A DNA stretch of 64,000 nt from assembly GCF_003268475.1 (NCBI RefSeq), contig NZ_MCIF01000002.1, forward strand, positions 512,015 to 576,014, in the 5' to 3' direction. The position numbers were made by a program, and so were the translations under genes. Of this stretch, positions 8,190-16,866 are shown piece by piece. This DNA comes from Thermogemmatispora tikiterensis. Lineage in GTDB: Bacteria > Chloroflexota > Ktedonobacteria > Ktedonobacterales > Ktedonobacteraceae. The notes under the pieces are model-generated. The model ran no database searches, was not told where the DNA came from, and saw only the letters and a program-made list of their open reading frames with translations. The stretch's first letter is position 1, and every line of letters begins with the position of its first letter.

Positions 8190-9080
8190 TTGATACAGCG
8201 GCAGCGCTCGCTGATCCGCTCCAGGTCGCTGGCCACGGTCGGTTTCCTCAGTCCGGGCCTGGGTTTACTGATCGTTTTTGTGGCGGTGCCGATTCTCTTA
8301 ACGGCCTGGATCAGCTTGCATCAAGGCTCGATGGCCATTCCTTACTCGCGCATGCGCTGGGTCGGCCTCAAGAACTACGCGACGGTCTTTGAGCAGCCGA
8401 TCTTTCGCACGGCCCTGCTCAATGTCTTTCTCTATTCGCTGGCCAATCTCGTGATCATCCTGCCGCTAGCGATTCTGCTCGGTCTCTTTCTGTACCAGGC
8501 GCGGATTTACGGGCGTAATCTGCTGCGCACGGTGCTCTTCCTGCCCTACATGATTCCGACGGTTGCCGTGGCCATTGTCTGGGGCTATCTCTACGAGCCT
8601 CAATATGGACCACTCAATGAGATCCTGACCTGGCTACATCTGCCCCCCCAGGGCTGGTTAGGCTCCGTGCATGAGGCCATGCTCTCGCTGGTCATTTTGA
8701 ATGTCTGGCAGACCCTGGGCTACTATGTGGTCATGGTGGTGGCGGGCCTGACGGAGATCCCCCAGGAGTATTATGAGGCCGCTTCTCTTGATGGCGCCGG
8801 CTGGTGGCGCCGCCACTGGTATATTACGCTCCCTCTGCTCAGACGGACGCTGGCCTTTGTCTTTGTGATTCTGACTATCAATACGCTACAGGTCTTTGAC
8901 CCCGTCTACGTGCTGACGCAGGGATCTCCCGTCAATTCAACCGATGTCGCCGCCTACGAGATGTATATTACGGCATTTAACTACGGGCAGGCCGGACAGG
9001 CGAGCGCGATGGCGATGATTATGCTGGCGATTGTGCTGGTGCTCTCTCTGTTCCAGCTGCGCCTCTTCCGTTCCCTGTGA
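8190..9080 (+). CDS. ABC sugar transporter permease, MalF/UgpA type
   Basis: A 296-residue inner-membrane protein with about six transmembrane helices; the first is FLSPGLGLLIVFVAVPILLTA. The cytoplasmic EAA loop that docks the ATPase is YYEAASLDGAGWWRRHWYI near residues 194-212. The gene appears to start with TTG at 8190, because AAGGGAGG lies 9 nt upstream and no ATG precedes the first helix. It forms the channel with the next permease. No ATPase gene is present in the operon, so a shared MsiK/MalK-type ATPase encoded elsewhere is expected. Confidence 0.9.
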   Translation: MIQRQRSLIRSRSLATVGFLSPGLGLLIVFVAVPILLTAWISLHQGSMAIPYSRMRWVGLKNYATVFEQPIFRTALLNVFLYSLANLVIILPLAILLGLFLYQARIYGRNLLRTVLFLPYMIPTVAVAIVWGYLYEPQYGPLNEILTWLHLPPQGWLGSVHEAMLSLVILNVWQTLGYYVVMVVAGLTEIPQEYYEAASLDGAGWWRRHWYITLPLLRRTLAFVFVILTINTLQVFDPVYVLTQGSPVNSTDVAAYEMYITAFNYGQAGQASAMAMIMLAIVLVLSLFQLRLFRSL

Positions 9081-9185
9081 AGGCAGGGCAGGGTCGCAAG
9101 GGAAGGGAGTGCGCTGCGCGATGGTGAACCCGGCTCCCGCTGCTCCCGCAGGGGCGCGGGCATCAGACGACGAAGGAGAGCAACG

Positions 9186-10052
9186 ATGTCGGTCTATACC
9201 AAGAGCTATCGTCGCCCCAGTCAGGGACGGCGCTGGCTCTCTCTGGCACTGCAGTATCTCTGTATGGTGCTGATCCTGGTGATCATGCTTTTCCCCTTCT
9301 TCTGGTTGATTGCCTCCAGCCTGAAGTCGCCAGAGGACCTGGAGGCGCTTCCGCCGGTCTGGTGGCCCGCTCACCCGGCTTTCTCTTCGTATCGAACGGT
9401 CTTCGAAGTAACGCCGTTTGCGCGCGCTATACTCAATTCGCTGATCGTGACTGTCTCCTCAACGGTGGGCATCCTGCTCACCAGTATCATGGCTGGTTAT
9501 GTCTTCGCCAAGCATCAGTTCCGCGGGAAAAATGCCATCTTCGTCTGTGTCCTGGCGACCATGATGGTTCCCCAATTTGTCATGTTGATCCCGCTCTATC
9601 GCATGATGGCGGCCCTGCATCTCGATAATACCTATCCGGGCCTGATTCTGCCCAATCTGGCCAACGGCTTCGGTATCTTCTTGATGCGTCAGTTTATTGC
9701 CGGTATTCCCGATGAGCTGCTGGAGGCCGCCCGTCTGGATGGGGCTTCCGAGTGGACGCTCCTCTGGCGCGTAGTGGTGCCATTACTGCGTCCGGCAGCT
9801 GCGGCGCTGGTTCTCTTTGCCTTTGTCTTCCAGTGGAACAATTTCCTGTGGCCCCTCTCAATAGTCTATTCGCCCGAGATGAGCACGGTGGTCCTCTCGC
9901 TGAATGGGCTGCGGACCTATACATCGAGTGTCACATTCGCCAATATTGTTATGGCGGGCACGGCGATCGGCATCCTGCCCAGTGTGCTGCTGACGCTGTG
10001 GGCGCAGCGCTACTTTATCGAAGGGATCTCGCTGACCGGCATCAAGGGCTAA
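9186..10052 (+). CDS. ABC sugar transporter permease, MalG type
   Basis: A 288-residue six-helix membrane protein. The first helix is LQYLCMVLILVIMLFPFFWL, followed by the periplasmic segment with WWPAHPAFSSY typical of MalG-like subunits. The EAA loop is LLEAARLDGASEWTLLWRV near residue 178-197, and the C-terminus ends ISLTGIKG as in the carbohydrate uptake CUT1 family. The start has GAAGGAGAG 5 nt upstream. It partners the permease 105 nt upstream. The ROK gene follows 41 nt downstream. Confidence 0.9.
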   Translation: MSVYTKSYRRPSQGRRWLSLALQYLCMVLILVIMLFPFFWLIASSLKSPEDLEALPPVWWPAHPAFSSYRTVFEVTPFARAILNSLIVTVSSTVGILLTSIMAGYVFAKHQFRGKNAIFVCVLATMMVPQFVMLIPLYRMMAALHLDNTYPGLILPNLANGFGIFLMRQFIAGIPDELLEAARLDGASEWTLLWRVVVPLLRPAAAALVLFAFVFQWNNFLWPLSIVYSPEMSTVVLSLNGLRTYTSSVTFANIVMAGTAIGILPSVLLTLWAQRYFIEGISLTGIKG

Positions 10053-10093
10053 GCTGGCTTGAAGCGTCCACGACCAGGAGGTGTGAGGCAACA

Positions 10094-10978
10094 ATGGAGT
10101 TGGGCATCGATGTAGGTGGTACGAAAATTCAGGGGGCCTATCTGACGGCGACGGGTGAGGTGGCCCTGACGCCGCGCGTCAGAACCCCAGCGAACTATGA
10201 GGAGTTTCTGCGCGCACTGGTGGAGCTGGTTGAAACGGTGGCGCGGCAGCAGGGAGAGCCGGTGGCGAGCATCGGCCTGGGGCTACCAGGCACCTGCACC
10301 CGTCGCCGGTCGCTCTGGGTGCCGAATCTCCCTTTTTTACATGAGCGCGAGCTGGCCGCCGAGTTGGAGCAGCGTCTGGGGGCGGCGGTGGTCTTGAGCA
10401 ATGATGCTCAGCTTGCCCTGCTGGGTGAAGCCTGGCGTGGTGCGGCGCGCGGACGGCAGCAGGTCGCGCTGGTCAGTGTGGGCACAGGTATCGGTGGGGC
10501 ACTCATGCTGGGGGGCCGGCTGGTCAGGGGGGCACATGGGAGCGCCGGCGCCTTTGGCTGGCTGACGCTCGATCGCGCTCACCTCCCTGATCCCGATCAT
10601 GGCTATCTGGAATTACTGGCTTCCGGCAGCGCCCTGGCTGCTCGCAGCCAGCAGCTCGACCCGCCTCTGACTTCTTATGAGGTCATTGCTCAGGCCCGTC
10701 AGGGCCAGCCAGCCAGCCTTGCGCTCGTGGAGGAGGTAGGGCACCTGCTGGGGCTGGCTCTGGCAAGCATCGCCAGCCTGTTTGATCCCGAGCTGCTGAT
10801 TATCACTGGAGGCCTCTGCGAGGCGTTTGATCTATTCTTCCCCTGGTTGCGTGAGAATCTCGCTCGCTATGGGGCTCCAGCGGTCCGGGAGACGCCGATT
10901 GTGCCCGCCCTGCTCGGAGACAAGGCCGCCGCCTATGGCGCTCTGCACGCCGCCCTCTCAGGCTCTGACTTCGTCTGA
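10094..10978 (+). CDS. ROK-family sugar kinase-like protein lacking the zinc motif
   Basis: A 294-residue protein of the actin/hexokinase fold. The phosphate-binding loop is GIDVGGTKIQGAYL at residues 4-17, the putative catalytic Asp is in VVLSNDAQLALLGE, and VSVGTGIGGALML is the second phosphate loop. ROK kinases normally carry a GH residue pair and a CxCGxxGCxE zinc site; here that stretch reads GAFGWLTL and DHGYLELLASGSAL with no Cys at all. The protein may still be a kinase using a different active-site arrangement, or may have become a sensor. No helix-turn-helix is present, so it is not a NagC-type repressor. The start at 10094 follows AGGAGGTGTG. It probably acts on the sugar brought in by the preceding importer. 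Confidence 0.85.
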   Translation: MELGIDVGGTKIQGAYLTATGEVALTPRVRTPANYEEFLRALVELVETVARQQGEPVASIGLGLPGTCTRRRSLWVPNLPFLHERELAAELEQRLGAAVVLSNDAQLALLGEAWRGAARGRQQVALVSVGTGIGGALMLGGRLVRGAHGSAGAFGWLTLDRAHLPDPDHGYLELLASGSALAARSQQLDPPLTSYEVIAQARQGQPASLALVEEVGHLLGLALASIASLFDPELLIITGGLCEAFDLFFPWLRENLARYGAPAVRETPIVPALLGDKAAAYGALHAALSGSDFV

Positions 10979-11108
10979 GCCTGAAGGTTCCTCTGCCGCC
11001 TCACATGTGCTGGTGTCCGGCTGGCAACTGACGCTGATTGCGGTATATGCTGTCTATTGTCTATGGACCTCCCTCTTGACGAGGCTCGACGAAGCTACCT
11101 CAATAGGC

Positions 11109-11133
11109 GTCTGTTGTCTGGCTGAACAGACAA
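11109..11133 (+). promoter_or_regulatory. Two overlapping small hairpins upstream of the SDR
   Basis: GTCTGTT (11109-11115) pairs with AACAGAC (11125-11131), and alternatively TTGTCTG (11114-11120) pairs with CAGACAA (11127-11133). Both are perfect 7-bp stems and exclude each other. They lie just before the AAAGGAG site of the next gene, so they could be an operator or influence translation; this is weak evidence. Confidence 0.3.
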
Positions 11134-11154
11134 TCGCAGAAAGGAGTACAGACG

Positions 11155-11973
11155 ATGGCGATCCCTGATGTAAGTCAGAAGACACTGGCCGAGCTGATCT
11201 CGCTACGCGGGCGCAATGCCGTTATTACCGGTGGGGCCCGGGGCCTTGGTCTGGCCATTGCGGAGCGACTGGCGGAGGCCGGAGCAGGGGTGCTACTGGG
11301 CGATCTGCGGGCCGATGAGGGCCAGGCCGCGGCGGAGCGTCTTGCTGCGCGCTATCAGGTGCGGGCGTTGTTTGCTTCTGTGGATGTCACGGATAGCGAT
11401 TCGGTGCGCAATCTGGCCCAGCGGGCCGTGCAGGAGCTGGGCAGCCTGGATATCTGGGTCAACAACGCCGGTATCTATCCCAGCAGCCCCGTGCTGGAGA
11501 TGTCTGATGAGCAATGGGACCGGGTGCTGGCGATCAATCTGCGCGGAACCTTTCTGGGAGCGCGCGAGGCGGCGCGTTGCATGATCCAGGCCCAGCGCGG
11601 CGGCGTGATTATCAATCTGGCCTCGACTGCCGGCTACCAGGGAGGGGCTGGCATGGCGCATTACGTGGCCTCAAAGCATGCAGTTCGGGGCCTGACGAAG
11701 AGCCTGGCCATTGAGTTTGGCCCCTACAATATTCGCGTGCTGGCTCTGGCTCCGACACTGATCCGCACGCCGGGGATCGCCGAGCTGCGTCAGGAGATGA
11801 CGTCTGCCGGAGCGCCAGATGTGCTCGGCGACTCATTTGGCGAGAGTCTGCCGCTAGGACGGGCTGGAGTGCCCGACGATGTAGCACGGGTGGCGCTCTT
11901 CTGCGCCAGTGATCTGTCACTCTTGATGACCGGCAGCACGCTGGCCGTAGATGCCGGCGCGCTCGCCAGCTAG
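11155..11973 (+). CDS. SDR family oxidoreductase
   Basis: A 272-residue short-chain dehydrogenase with a 17-residue N-terminal extension before the Rossmann fold. TGGARGLG near residue 25 is the cofactor loop, GDLRAD gives the acidic residue that favours NAD, VNNAGIY is near 103, and HYVASKHA carries the catalytic Tyr and Lys. The start follows GAAAGGAG. It is 176 nt after the ROK gene and may be the last gene of the sugar-uptake operon, for instance oxidising the sugar or its derivative. A convergent-gene hairpin follows at 12037-12070. Confidence 0.9.
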   Translation: MAIPDVSQKTLAELISLRGRNAVITGGARGLGLAIAERLAEAGAGVLLGDLRADEGQAAAERLAARYQVRALFASVDVTDSDSVRNLAQRAVQELGSLDIWVNNAGIYPSSPVLEMSDEQWDRVLAINLRGTFLGAREAARCMIQAQRGGVIINLASTAGYQGGAGMAHYVASKHAVRGLTKSLAIEFGPYNIRVLALAPTLIRTPGIAELRQEMTSAGAPDVLGDSFGESLPLGRAGVPDDVARVALFCASDLSLLMTGSTLAVDAGALAS

Positions 11974-12036
11974 CCAGGGCCTGCCAGTGAAAGCCCCTGA
12001 TCAAGGCGGCTCTCCTTTGGTCATGATCATGGTCGC

Positions 12037-12070
12037 CTGGTCCAGGTGGAGAGCCATCCACCTGGACCAG
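12037..12070. terminator. Hairpin between convergent genes
   Basis: A perfect 14-bp stem, CTGGTCCAGGTGGA (12037-12050) with its complement (12057-12070), closes the loop GAGCCA. It lies between the SDR (plus) and a methyltransferase (minus), so it can serve both directions. T runs are missing, so it is a less typical terminator. Confidence 0.55.
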
Positions 12071-12146
12071 ACACCGGCAAACCTCGCTGCTGCCGGGACG
12101 CACGGCGGCCAGGCCCGACTAAGATGATAGAGAGAACTCAGATCTC

Positions 12147-13088
12147 TCAGCCGTGGGTCGGCTTCTGGCCGTAGACGACTACGAAGGGACAACGGGTTTG
12201 CTGCGTATTCCATTCCTGGCTCGCGCGCTCAAGCAGGTCAAGGACTTCCTGCTCTGGGAGGTGAGCGAGGGCGGCTATAGGCCCACACACGGCCTTGGAA
12301 GCCTCGCGAATGTCGAGCGCCAGCAGGGAGCCAAGCCGTCCACCCCAGTCGCCGAGAGGAGCCTCGATCAGCTGGCGCTGGATATTGATGAAACCTGCTT
12401 CCGCCAGGTAACGCTCCAGGGAGCGCAGCACCACACCCTCGACATCCAGGCCACGCGTCGCCGCCAGGGGCCTCCCCAGCTGGTAGAAGGCGCGTGTGGC
12501 CGGTCCCGCCGGGACGAAGTCCTGCATGGTGCTGGTCTCAACCAGCTCAACCCAGCCGCCGGGGGCGGTAACACGCGCTAGCTCCTGGATCAGACCAGGC
12601 CAGGCGGCCACAGGTACGGCCAGAATCAGCAGCCGCTGGTGGACGAAATCGAACGAGCCACTTTCGAAGGGAAGCCCCTGCAGCGCATTGCTTTGCACAA
12701 AGCGGAAGTTCGCTGGGGGCGTGCTGGTGATCTTGACCTGCTCCAGGTCAAGGCCGATGACTTCGGCTTGAGGGAATTGCTGAGCCAATTCAAAGGCCCA
12801 CTGACCCGTGCCGCACCCCACATCGAGGATACGGCGCGGCTGACCAATCGGCGCTAAGTAGTTGCCGCGTAGCAGGCTACGCAAAACATAATGCTGAAAG
12901 TCGAGCCGGTTCACTTCGCCGAGGTCTTTAGGTAACAAATAGGGCTGCTCTTGAAGATAGCGACGGTTGCCCTGCAGGCGCGGTAGAGCACCCTCGCCAG
13001 GTTGCCTGTCAGGTGCGGACGGGGCCACACCTGTAGGGCCAGCGGCAGCAGCTGGGGCACGGCGGCGACGGAAGAACCACCAGGGCAT
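12147..13088 (-). CDS. Class I SAM-dependent methyltransferase
   Basis: A 313-residue protein. After a basic, Ala/Pro-rich N-terminus of about 40 residues, the Rossmann methyltransferase domain shows motif I ILDVGCGTGQWAFELA near residue 87-102, the acidic residue after strand 2 in VIGLDLEQ, and APGGWVELVE for motif post-I/III. The family includes methyltransferases for small molecules and for lipids or quinones; substrate cannot be assigned. Its ATG is preceded by AAAGGAG. It is convergent with the SDR gene. A second methyltransferase with a similar layout is encoded at 37529-38401. Confidence 0.85.
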   Translation of the reverse strand: MPWWFFRRRRAPAAAAGPTGVAPSAPDRQPGEGALPRLQGNRRYLQEQPYLLPKDLGEVNRLDFQHYVLRSLLRGNYLAPIGQPRRILDVGCGTGQWAFELAQQFPQAEVIGLDLEQVKITSTPPANFRFVQSNALQGLPFESGSFDFVHQRLLILAVPVAAWPGLIQELARVTAPGGWVELVETSTMQDFVPAGPATRAFYQLGRPLAATRGLDVEGVVLRSLERYLAEAGFINIQRQLIEAPLGDWGGRLGSLLALDIREASKAVCGPIAALAHLPEQEVLDLLERASQEWNTQQTRCPFVVVYGQKPTHG

Positions 13089-13425
13089 CGGCAGCTCCTT
13101 TCTCTGCTGGTGTCAGATCTCCTGCGAGGACGTTCCTGCTCTGCTCACAGTCCTCTCAGACACCTGCTCCTCAACTGCCTGCCTGCTGGCCGGCCAGCAG
13201 CGCGATCAAGGAAAGAATGCAGGCTGCAACCGCAGAGCGCAGGCCAGGCCGCCAGGCCAGACCTCTCAAGAAGTCAGGATCGATTCCCTCTCACGCAGGA
13301 GATGCTTCTCTGCCGGGAGTGTAGAGAAGCAGATAGGCCCCTGTCAATGCGTAGGAGAGGGAAATGCGCACTCCCTTCTATTTTTATGAGTTCTTAATGT
13401 GAAGCCTGCCTTATCGGCGCTGCTG
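13089..13425. other. Intergenic region of 337 bp with one hairpin
   Basis: This gap holds the upstream region of the methyltransferase and the downstream region of the Imm5-like gene. A perfect 9-bp inverted repeat, TGCTTCTCT at 13303-13311 and its complement at 13323-13331, may terminate the Imm5-like gene, although no T run follows on that strand. No gene is seen. Confidence 0.45.
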
Positions 13426-13938
13426 TCAGGAGAAGACGAACCAGCAGAGAGCATTGCGCACCCGCTGGTCATCAAGAACCAGCTCACGAATGGCGTCGGG
13501 TAGTTGATCGCGCTGCCACTGGCACTCCCGCTGTCGTGCGCTCTCGCTCTCACCTGCCGGAGCAGCGGCACACGCGGCCTTGATCGCATAAGCAGCAGCG
13601 CCCAGGGCATGCGCGGCGACATGGGCAACGACCGCGGCCTGACCAGCGGCATAGGCGGCATAGCGGGCTGATCCGCGCAAGTCTCTGGCTGCTGCCATCG
13701 CATGCCCGCCAGCGGCACGGGCCTCCATCATCTTGATCTCGCCGCGGACCCAGGCGCGTGCAGCGGCGATAGCCTGACGCGGTCGTGGGTCCTCTGGACG
13801 GAGCGATTCAAAGAGCGGCAGCACGTGTTCTGCACAGGTGGCCGCCCAGAGAGCGAGCAAGTGATGATGCTCGTCGGTGAGGGTTCCGCCGCGGCGGATG
13901 GTCACCAGGCGGGGATCGCGTTCCTTCGGCAGAATCAT
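13426..13938 (-). CDS. Putative immunity protein, Imm5 family
   Basis: A 170-residue, Ala-rich, mostly helical protein. The N-terminus KERDPRLVTIRRGGTLTDEH, the central segment LALWAATCAEHVLPLFE and AARAWVRGEI, and the C-terminal WQRDQLPDAIRELVLDDQR match the Imm5 family of putative immunity proteins of polymorphic toxin systems, as I remember it. I chose ATG at 13938, which has AAAGGAAAG upstream; an earlier ATG at 14061 would overlap the previous gene by 32 bases. No toxin with a recognisable secretion or nuclease domain is adjacent, so it may be an orphan or act in another role. The gene directly upstream encodes a 542-residue protein of unknown function. Confidence 0.75.
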   Translation of the reverse strand: MILPKERDPRLVTIRRGGTLTDEHHHLLALWAATCAEHVLPLFESLRPEDPRPRQAIAAARAWVRGEIKMMEARAAGGHAMAAARDLRGSARYAAYAAGQAAVVAHVAAHALGAAAYAIKAACAAAPAGESESARQRECQWQRDQLPDAIRELVLDDQRVRNALCWFVFS

Positions 13939-14029
13939 ATCCAGGTTTTTCTTTCCTTTCCAGGAGAACTGTGCGCCGGAAGCTTCCGGCTTGAAGCAGG
14001 AGTACCTGACTTGTAGAGTGGCAAGCTGC

Positions 14030-15658
14030 TCAGCTTGAATGAGTGTTGCTCTCCATGCCACTCAGGTTAGAAGTGGCCTCGTCGGGCCTGACTGGCGGGA
14101 CCCGACTCTCCTGAAAGCCAGGCAAGGCCCGGACCATGCGCTGGATCTCGCGCCACTCTGACTGTGCTGAGCGCAGGTGGCAGCGCATAAAGTCGACACT
14201 CATGCTCAGGCCCTGCCGGGCGTGCCGCTGCGCGGCATCGCGAATCACCAGCGTTGCGACGACCGAGGCGGCCTCGCCTACCAGTGACCCGGCGACCTGT
14301 CCGGCCAGCGAGTAGATCAGGCCGTTGCTGGTCAGCGTGACCTCAAGCAAAGCCCCGGCAATATTAAAGACGATCATGACAACGGGAGACCAGGCCTTCA
14401 GCGGGATGCGCAGCTTTTTCTCCTGAATCCGCTGCACAATTCTTCTGGTCAGGCGGATGTAGCTCTCATACACGTGGGCTGCGCCCCCGTCAGCAAAGGT
14501 CTGGGGATGAGCGAGCAAGGCTCGCATCTGTTGCATATAGTCCTGCCATTCATCCATGCGGCGGATCGTCGCCACATCCTGCAGGCTAAGCAGGTGCAGA
14601 GACGGGAGATTCAGCCCTTGTTGCACAAGAGCAAAGGCCAGATGCTTAAGGAGCTGTACAATCTCCTCGCCGCTCAGCGATGCCTGCCGTTGGGGGGCAG
14701 CCAGCTCCTGTAAGGCAACACGAGGCAGGCTGTCGGCGGGCGTGAGCAGATAGCTGCCCAAAGCATCGGGGAGGTTCGCGTTATAGCGCAGATCAAAGAG
14801 CTGCTTCAGCTTTGCAGCAAAAGGCTTGCTGCTATCGTAGCGTCGCTCAGCTGTATTTGACCCTGCCACCACGAACTCCTTGTACAGAGCATCGCGAGTC
14901 ACATCCTTGCCAGCGTCAGCCAGAGCGAGACAGAAACGTTCGACCTCGATCAGGCGTTGCCGAAAAGGCTCCCTGGCGCTCTCCGGAAGGGCGAGATCCT
15001 GCAGCCAGAGGTCGAGATCGTGCTCAGTAATGGACCTGGCGAAGCTGGTAAAGGGGTGCACCAGGGCCTGTCTGGCCCGGAGCTCGTTCTCCTGATCATC
15101 CCAGGAAAGGCGGAGACAGCGAGGGCGCACCTCCTGGCAGACCTCCCGCCACTGCTGGAAGGCCGCCGTGACGCCATAAGCCTGGCCTTGCGGTGAAGAT
15201 TGGGGCGGATCTACCGGACTGCGTTCATAGAGCAAGAAGGGGACAATCGTAGCCTTTTCGAGCAACTCCTGGAAGATCTGGCGTGCAGGGTTGCGTCGGC
15301 CAACGTAGTCCTGCGTGACTGCTGCCGAATTATAGAGGTATGCACGATTCAGAATGATCTGCTCACTTTGAATAAGTAAGCGAATATACTCTGAGCGGAC
15401 GTGATTTCTTAAGATTCGAGTGTGTTTTGTTGTCACTCCACCTGCCTGAAAAACTGGTTGAAGCAAGCTGCGTGGAAGCCACTGATTATCGAGGGCCTGA
15501 GCCACAGCAGGAATCGACTGCAGCTCATCGGTACTCAGACGCTCAAACTCAACGTTGCCATCTTGCCCAAGCCTGGCAGCTGGTGGCAATGGCCGCAGCG
15601 CTTGATCCTGAGCCTGGTCCGGGGCCATTTGAGAGGACGATTCGAGTGATTGGTTCAT
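14030..15658 (-). CDS. Hypothetical protein, 542 residues, with a hydrophobic segment near the C-terminus
   Basis: I do not recognise this family. The protein is largely helical and charged, rich in Gln, Leu and Arg. A hydrophobic region at about residues 425-475 (IVFNIAGALLEV, then GLIYSLAGQVAGSLVG and ASVVATLVI) could be one or two membrane segments or a buried core. No signal peptide, nucleotide-binding loop or catalytic signature is clear. I chose the ATG at 15658 with AGGAG 10 nt upstream; the frame continues open to 15748, but that part is Arg/Ser-rich and lacks a ribosome binding site. It lies 91 nt upstream of the Imm5-like gene and is probably co-transcribed with it. Confidence 0.65.
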   Translation of the reverse strand: MNQSLESSSQMAPDQAQDQALRPLPPAARLGQDGNVEFERLSTDELQSIPAVAQALDNQWLPRSLLQPVFQAGGVTTKHTRILRNHVRSEYIRLLIQSEQIILNRAYLYNSAAVTQDYVGRRNPARQIFQELLEKATIVPFLLYERSPVDPPQSSPQGQAYGVTAAFQQWREVCQEVRPRCLRLSWDDQENELRARQALVHPFTSFARSITEHDLDLWLQDLALPESAREPFRQRLIEVERFCLALADAGKDVTRDALYKEFVVAGSNTAERRYDSSKPFAAKLKQLFDLRYNANLPDALGSYLLTPADSLPRVALQELAAPQRQASLSGEEIVQLLKHLAFALVQQGLNLPSLHLLSLQDVATIRRMDEWQDYMQQMRALLAHPQTFADGGAAHVYESYIRLTRRIVQRIQEKKLRIPLKAWSPVVMIVFNIAGALLEVTLTSNGLIYSLAGQVAGSLVGEAASVVATLVIRDAAQRHARQGLSMSVDFMRCHLRSAQSEWREIQRMVRALPGFQESRVPPVRPDEATSNLSGMESNTHSS

Positions 15659-15931
15659 GGCCGGACTCCTTTCTCTCCAGAGAGAAAAACGTCTCAGTCC
15701 GCTCCTTTTTCCGTGTCTTCCGCTCCTTGTGTGTGGAGAACTTTTCATTGATTCCTTGACGTTGCCAGCGCTCTATACTCCAATGGAGATCGAGCTCGCT
15801 GATGGCGGAGCGAGGAGCAGACCAAAAGCCGCCCTGCCGATGCCTTCCAGATGGCGATAAAGGGCAAGATGGCAGATTAGTATTAAAATCTAAAAAACCT
15901 TAAAAGGTGTGTATTATAGGAGCAAAGATAG

Positions 15932-16630
15932 ATGAGGAATTCAGAGCAGTACTTCGAGCTTGTTCACGAGCGTCACGATCTCTTTGCCAATCCGCCGGGG
16001 GCTATTATCACCATCTTGCTTGGTCAGGAGGAGATTGCCCAGGCTGAGGCCTCGATGCAGGAAGCGCTGGCCGCGCAAGGAATCGCCCAAGAAACGGCCA
16101 GGGAATGGTCGCAGGTGGGGGTCGCCTGTCGTGATCAATATCTGCTCGTGATACGCGATGCCGTCCGCTTCCCGGACGAAGCGATCGGCACCTATATCCG
16201 TCTGGTGACGCCGCAAGGGCAGACGCCTGGCGTTGCGATCCTCCCCCTATGTCAGGGGCAGATCCTACTCTTGCGTCATTTCCGCCACGCTACGCGCACC
16301 TGGCATCTGGAGATCCCGCGAGGATTTGGTTGGCCGGGTTGTACCAGCGAAGAAAGCGCCCGCAGAGAGCTGGAAGAAGAATTGGGGGCTGAGCCTGTGC
16401 GCCTGGTCCCCCTCGGCCAGATCCACCCCAATACCGGCATAGCGGCGGAATGTGACGAACTCTTTTATGCTGAAGTCGCAACCTTTCGCACAACAGAGCA
16501 GCGGGAGGCCATTAGCGAGATTCTACCAGTATCCCTTTCGCTGTTTGAGCGCCTGTTGCGCGAGAATAAGATTACCGACAGCTTCACGCTAGCGGCCTAC
16601 GCGCGAGCCAGAGTGCAGGGCCTACTCTAG
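15932..16630 (+). CDS. Nudix hydrolase, ADP-sugar pyrophosphatase-like
   Basis: A 232-residue protein with an N-terminal region of about 90 residues before the Nudix domain, as in ADP-ribose pyrophosphatases. The Nudix box runs from GFGWPG to REL-EEE-LGA at about residues 131-153. All REUxEExGU metal-binding positions are present, but the earlier Glu of the GX5E part is a Cys. The preceding strand has LLLRHFRHATRTWHLEIPRG, also typical of nucleotide-sugar pyrophosphatases. It would hydrolyse a nucleoside diphosphate derivative. The start follows TAGGAG. It is divergent from the 542-residue protein gene. Confidence 0.85.
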   Translation: MRNSEQYFELVHERHDLFANPPGAIITILLGQEEIAQAEASMQEALAAQGIAQETAREWSQVGVACRDQYLLVIRDAVRFPDEAIGTYIRLVTPQGQTPGVAILPLCQGQILLLRHFRHATRTWHLEIPRGFGWPGCTSEESARRELEEELGAEPVRLVPLGQIHPNTGIAAECDELFYAEVATFRTTEQREAISEILPVSLSLFERLLRENKITDSFTLAAYARARVQGLL

Positions 16631-16783
16631 CCAGCCCGCGAGAGCCGAGCCAGGTGGCCACAGGCAACCGAGCAGACAAGCCTGCGGAGTGACCACTCCC
16701 AGCGCCACGGAAGGGAGCCTGTGCCACTACTCACCTGGCCTGCTCGGTCTCCACACGACCGGCAAGCCAATCGCCGGGTATGG

Positions 16784-16789
16784 TATACT
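16784..16789 (+). promoter_or_regulatory. Possible extended -10 promoter of the response regulator
   Basis: TATACT at 16784-16789 lies in TGGTATACT, an extended -10 context, 78 nt before the response regulator. No convincing -35 is present. Confidence 0.35.
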
Positions 16790-16866
16790 CTGCTTCGGAG
16801 TGCTGCCCGTGCCTGCCTCCTTTAGAGAAGAGTGGTCGCTGCTGATCGAACAAGGAGGGCTGCGCA

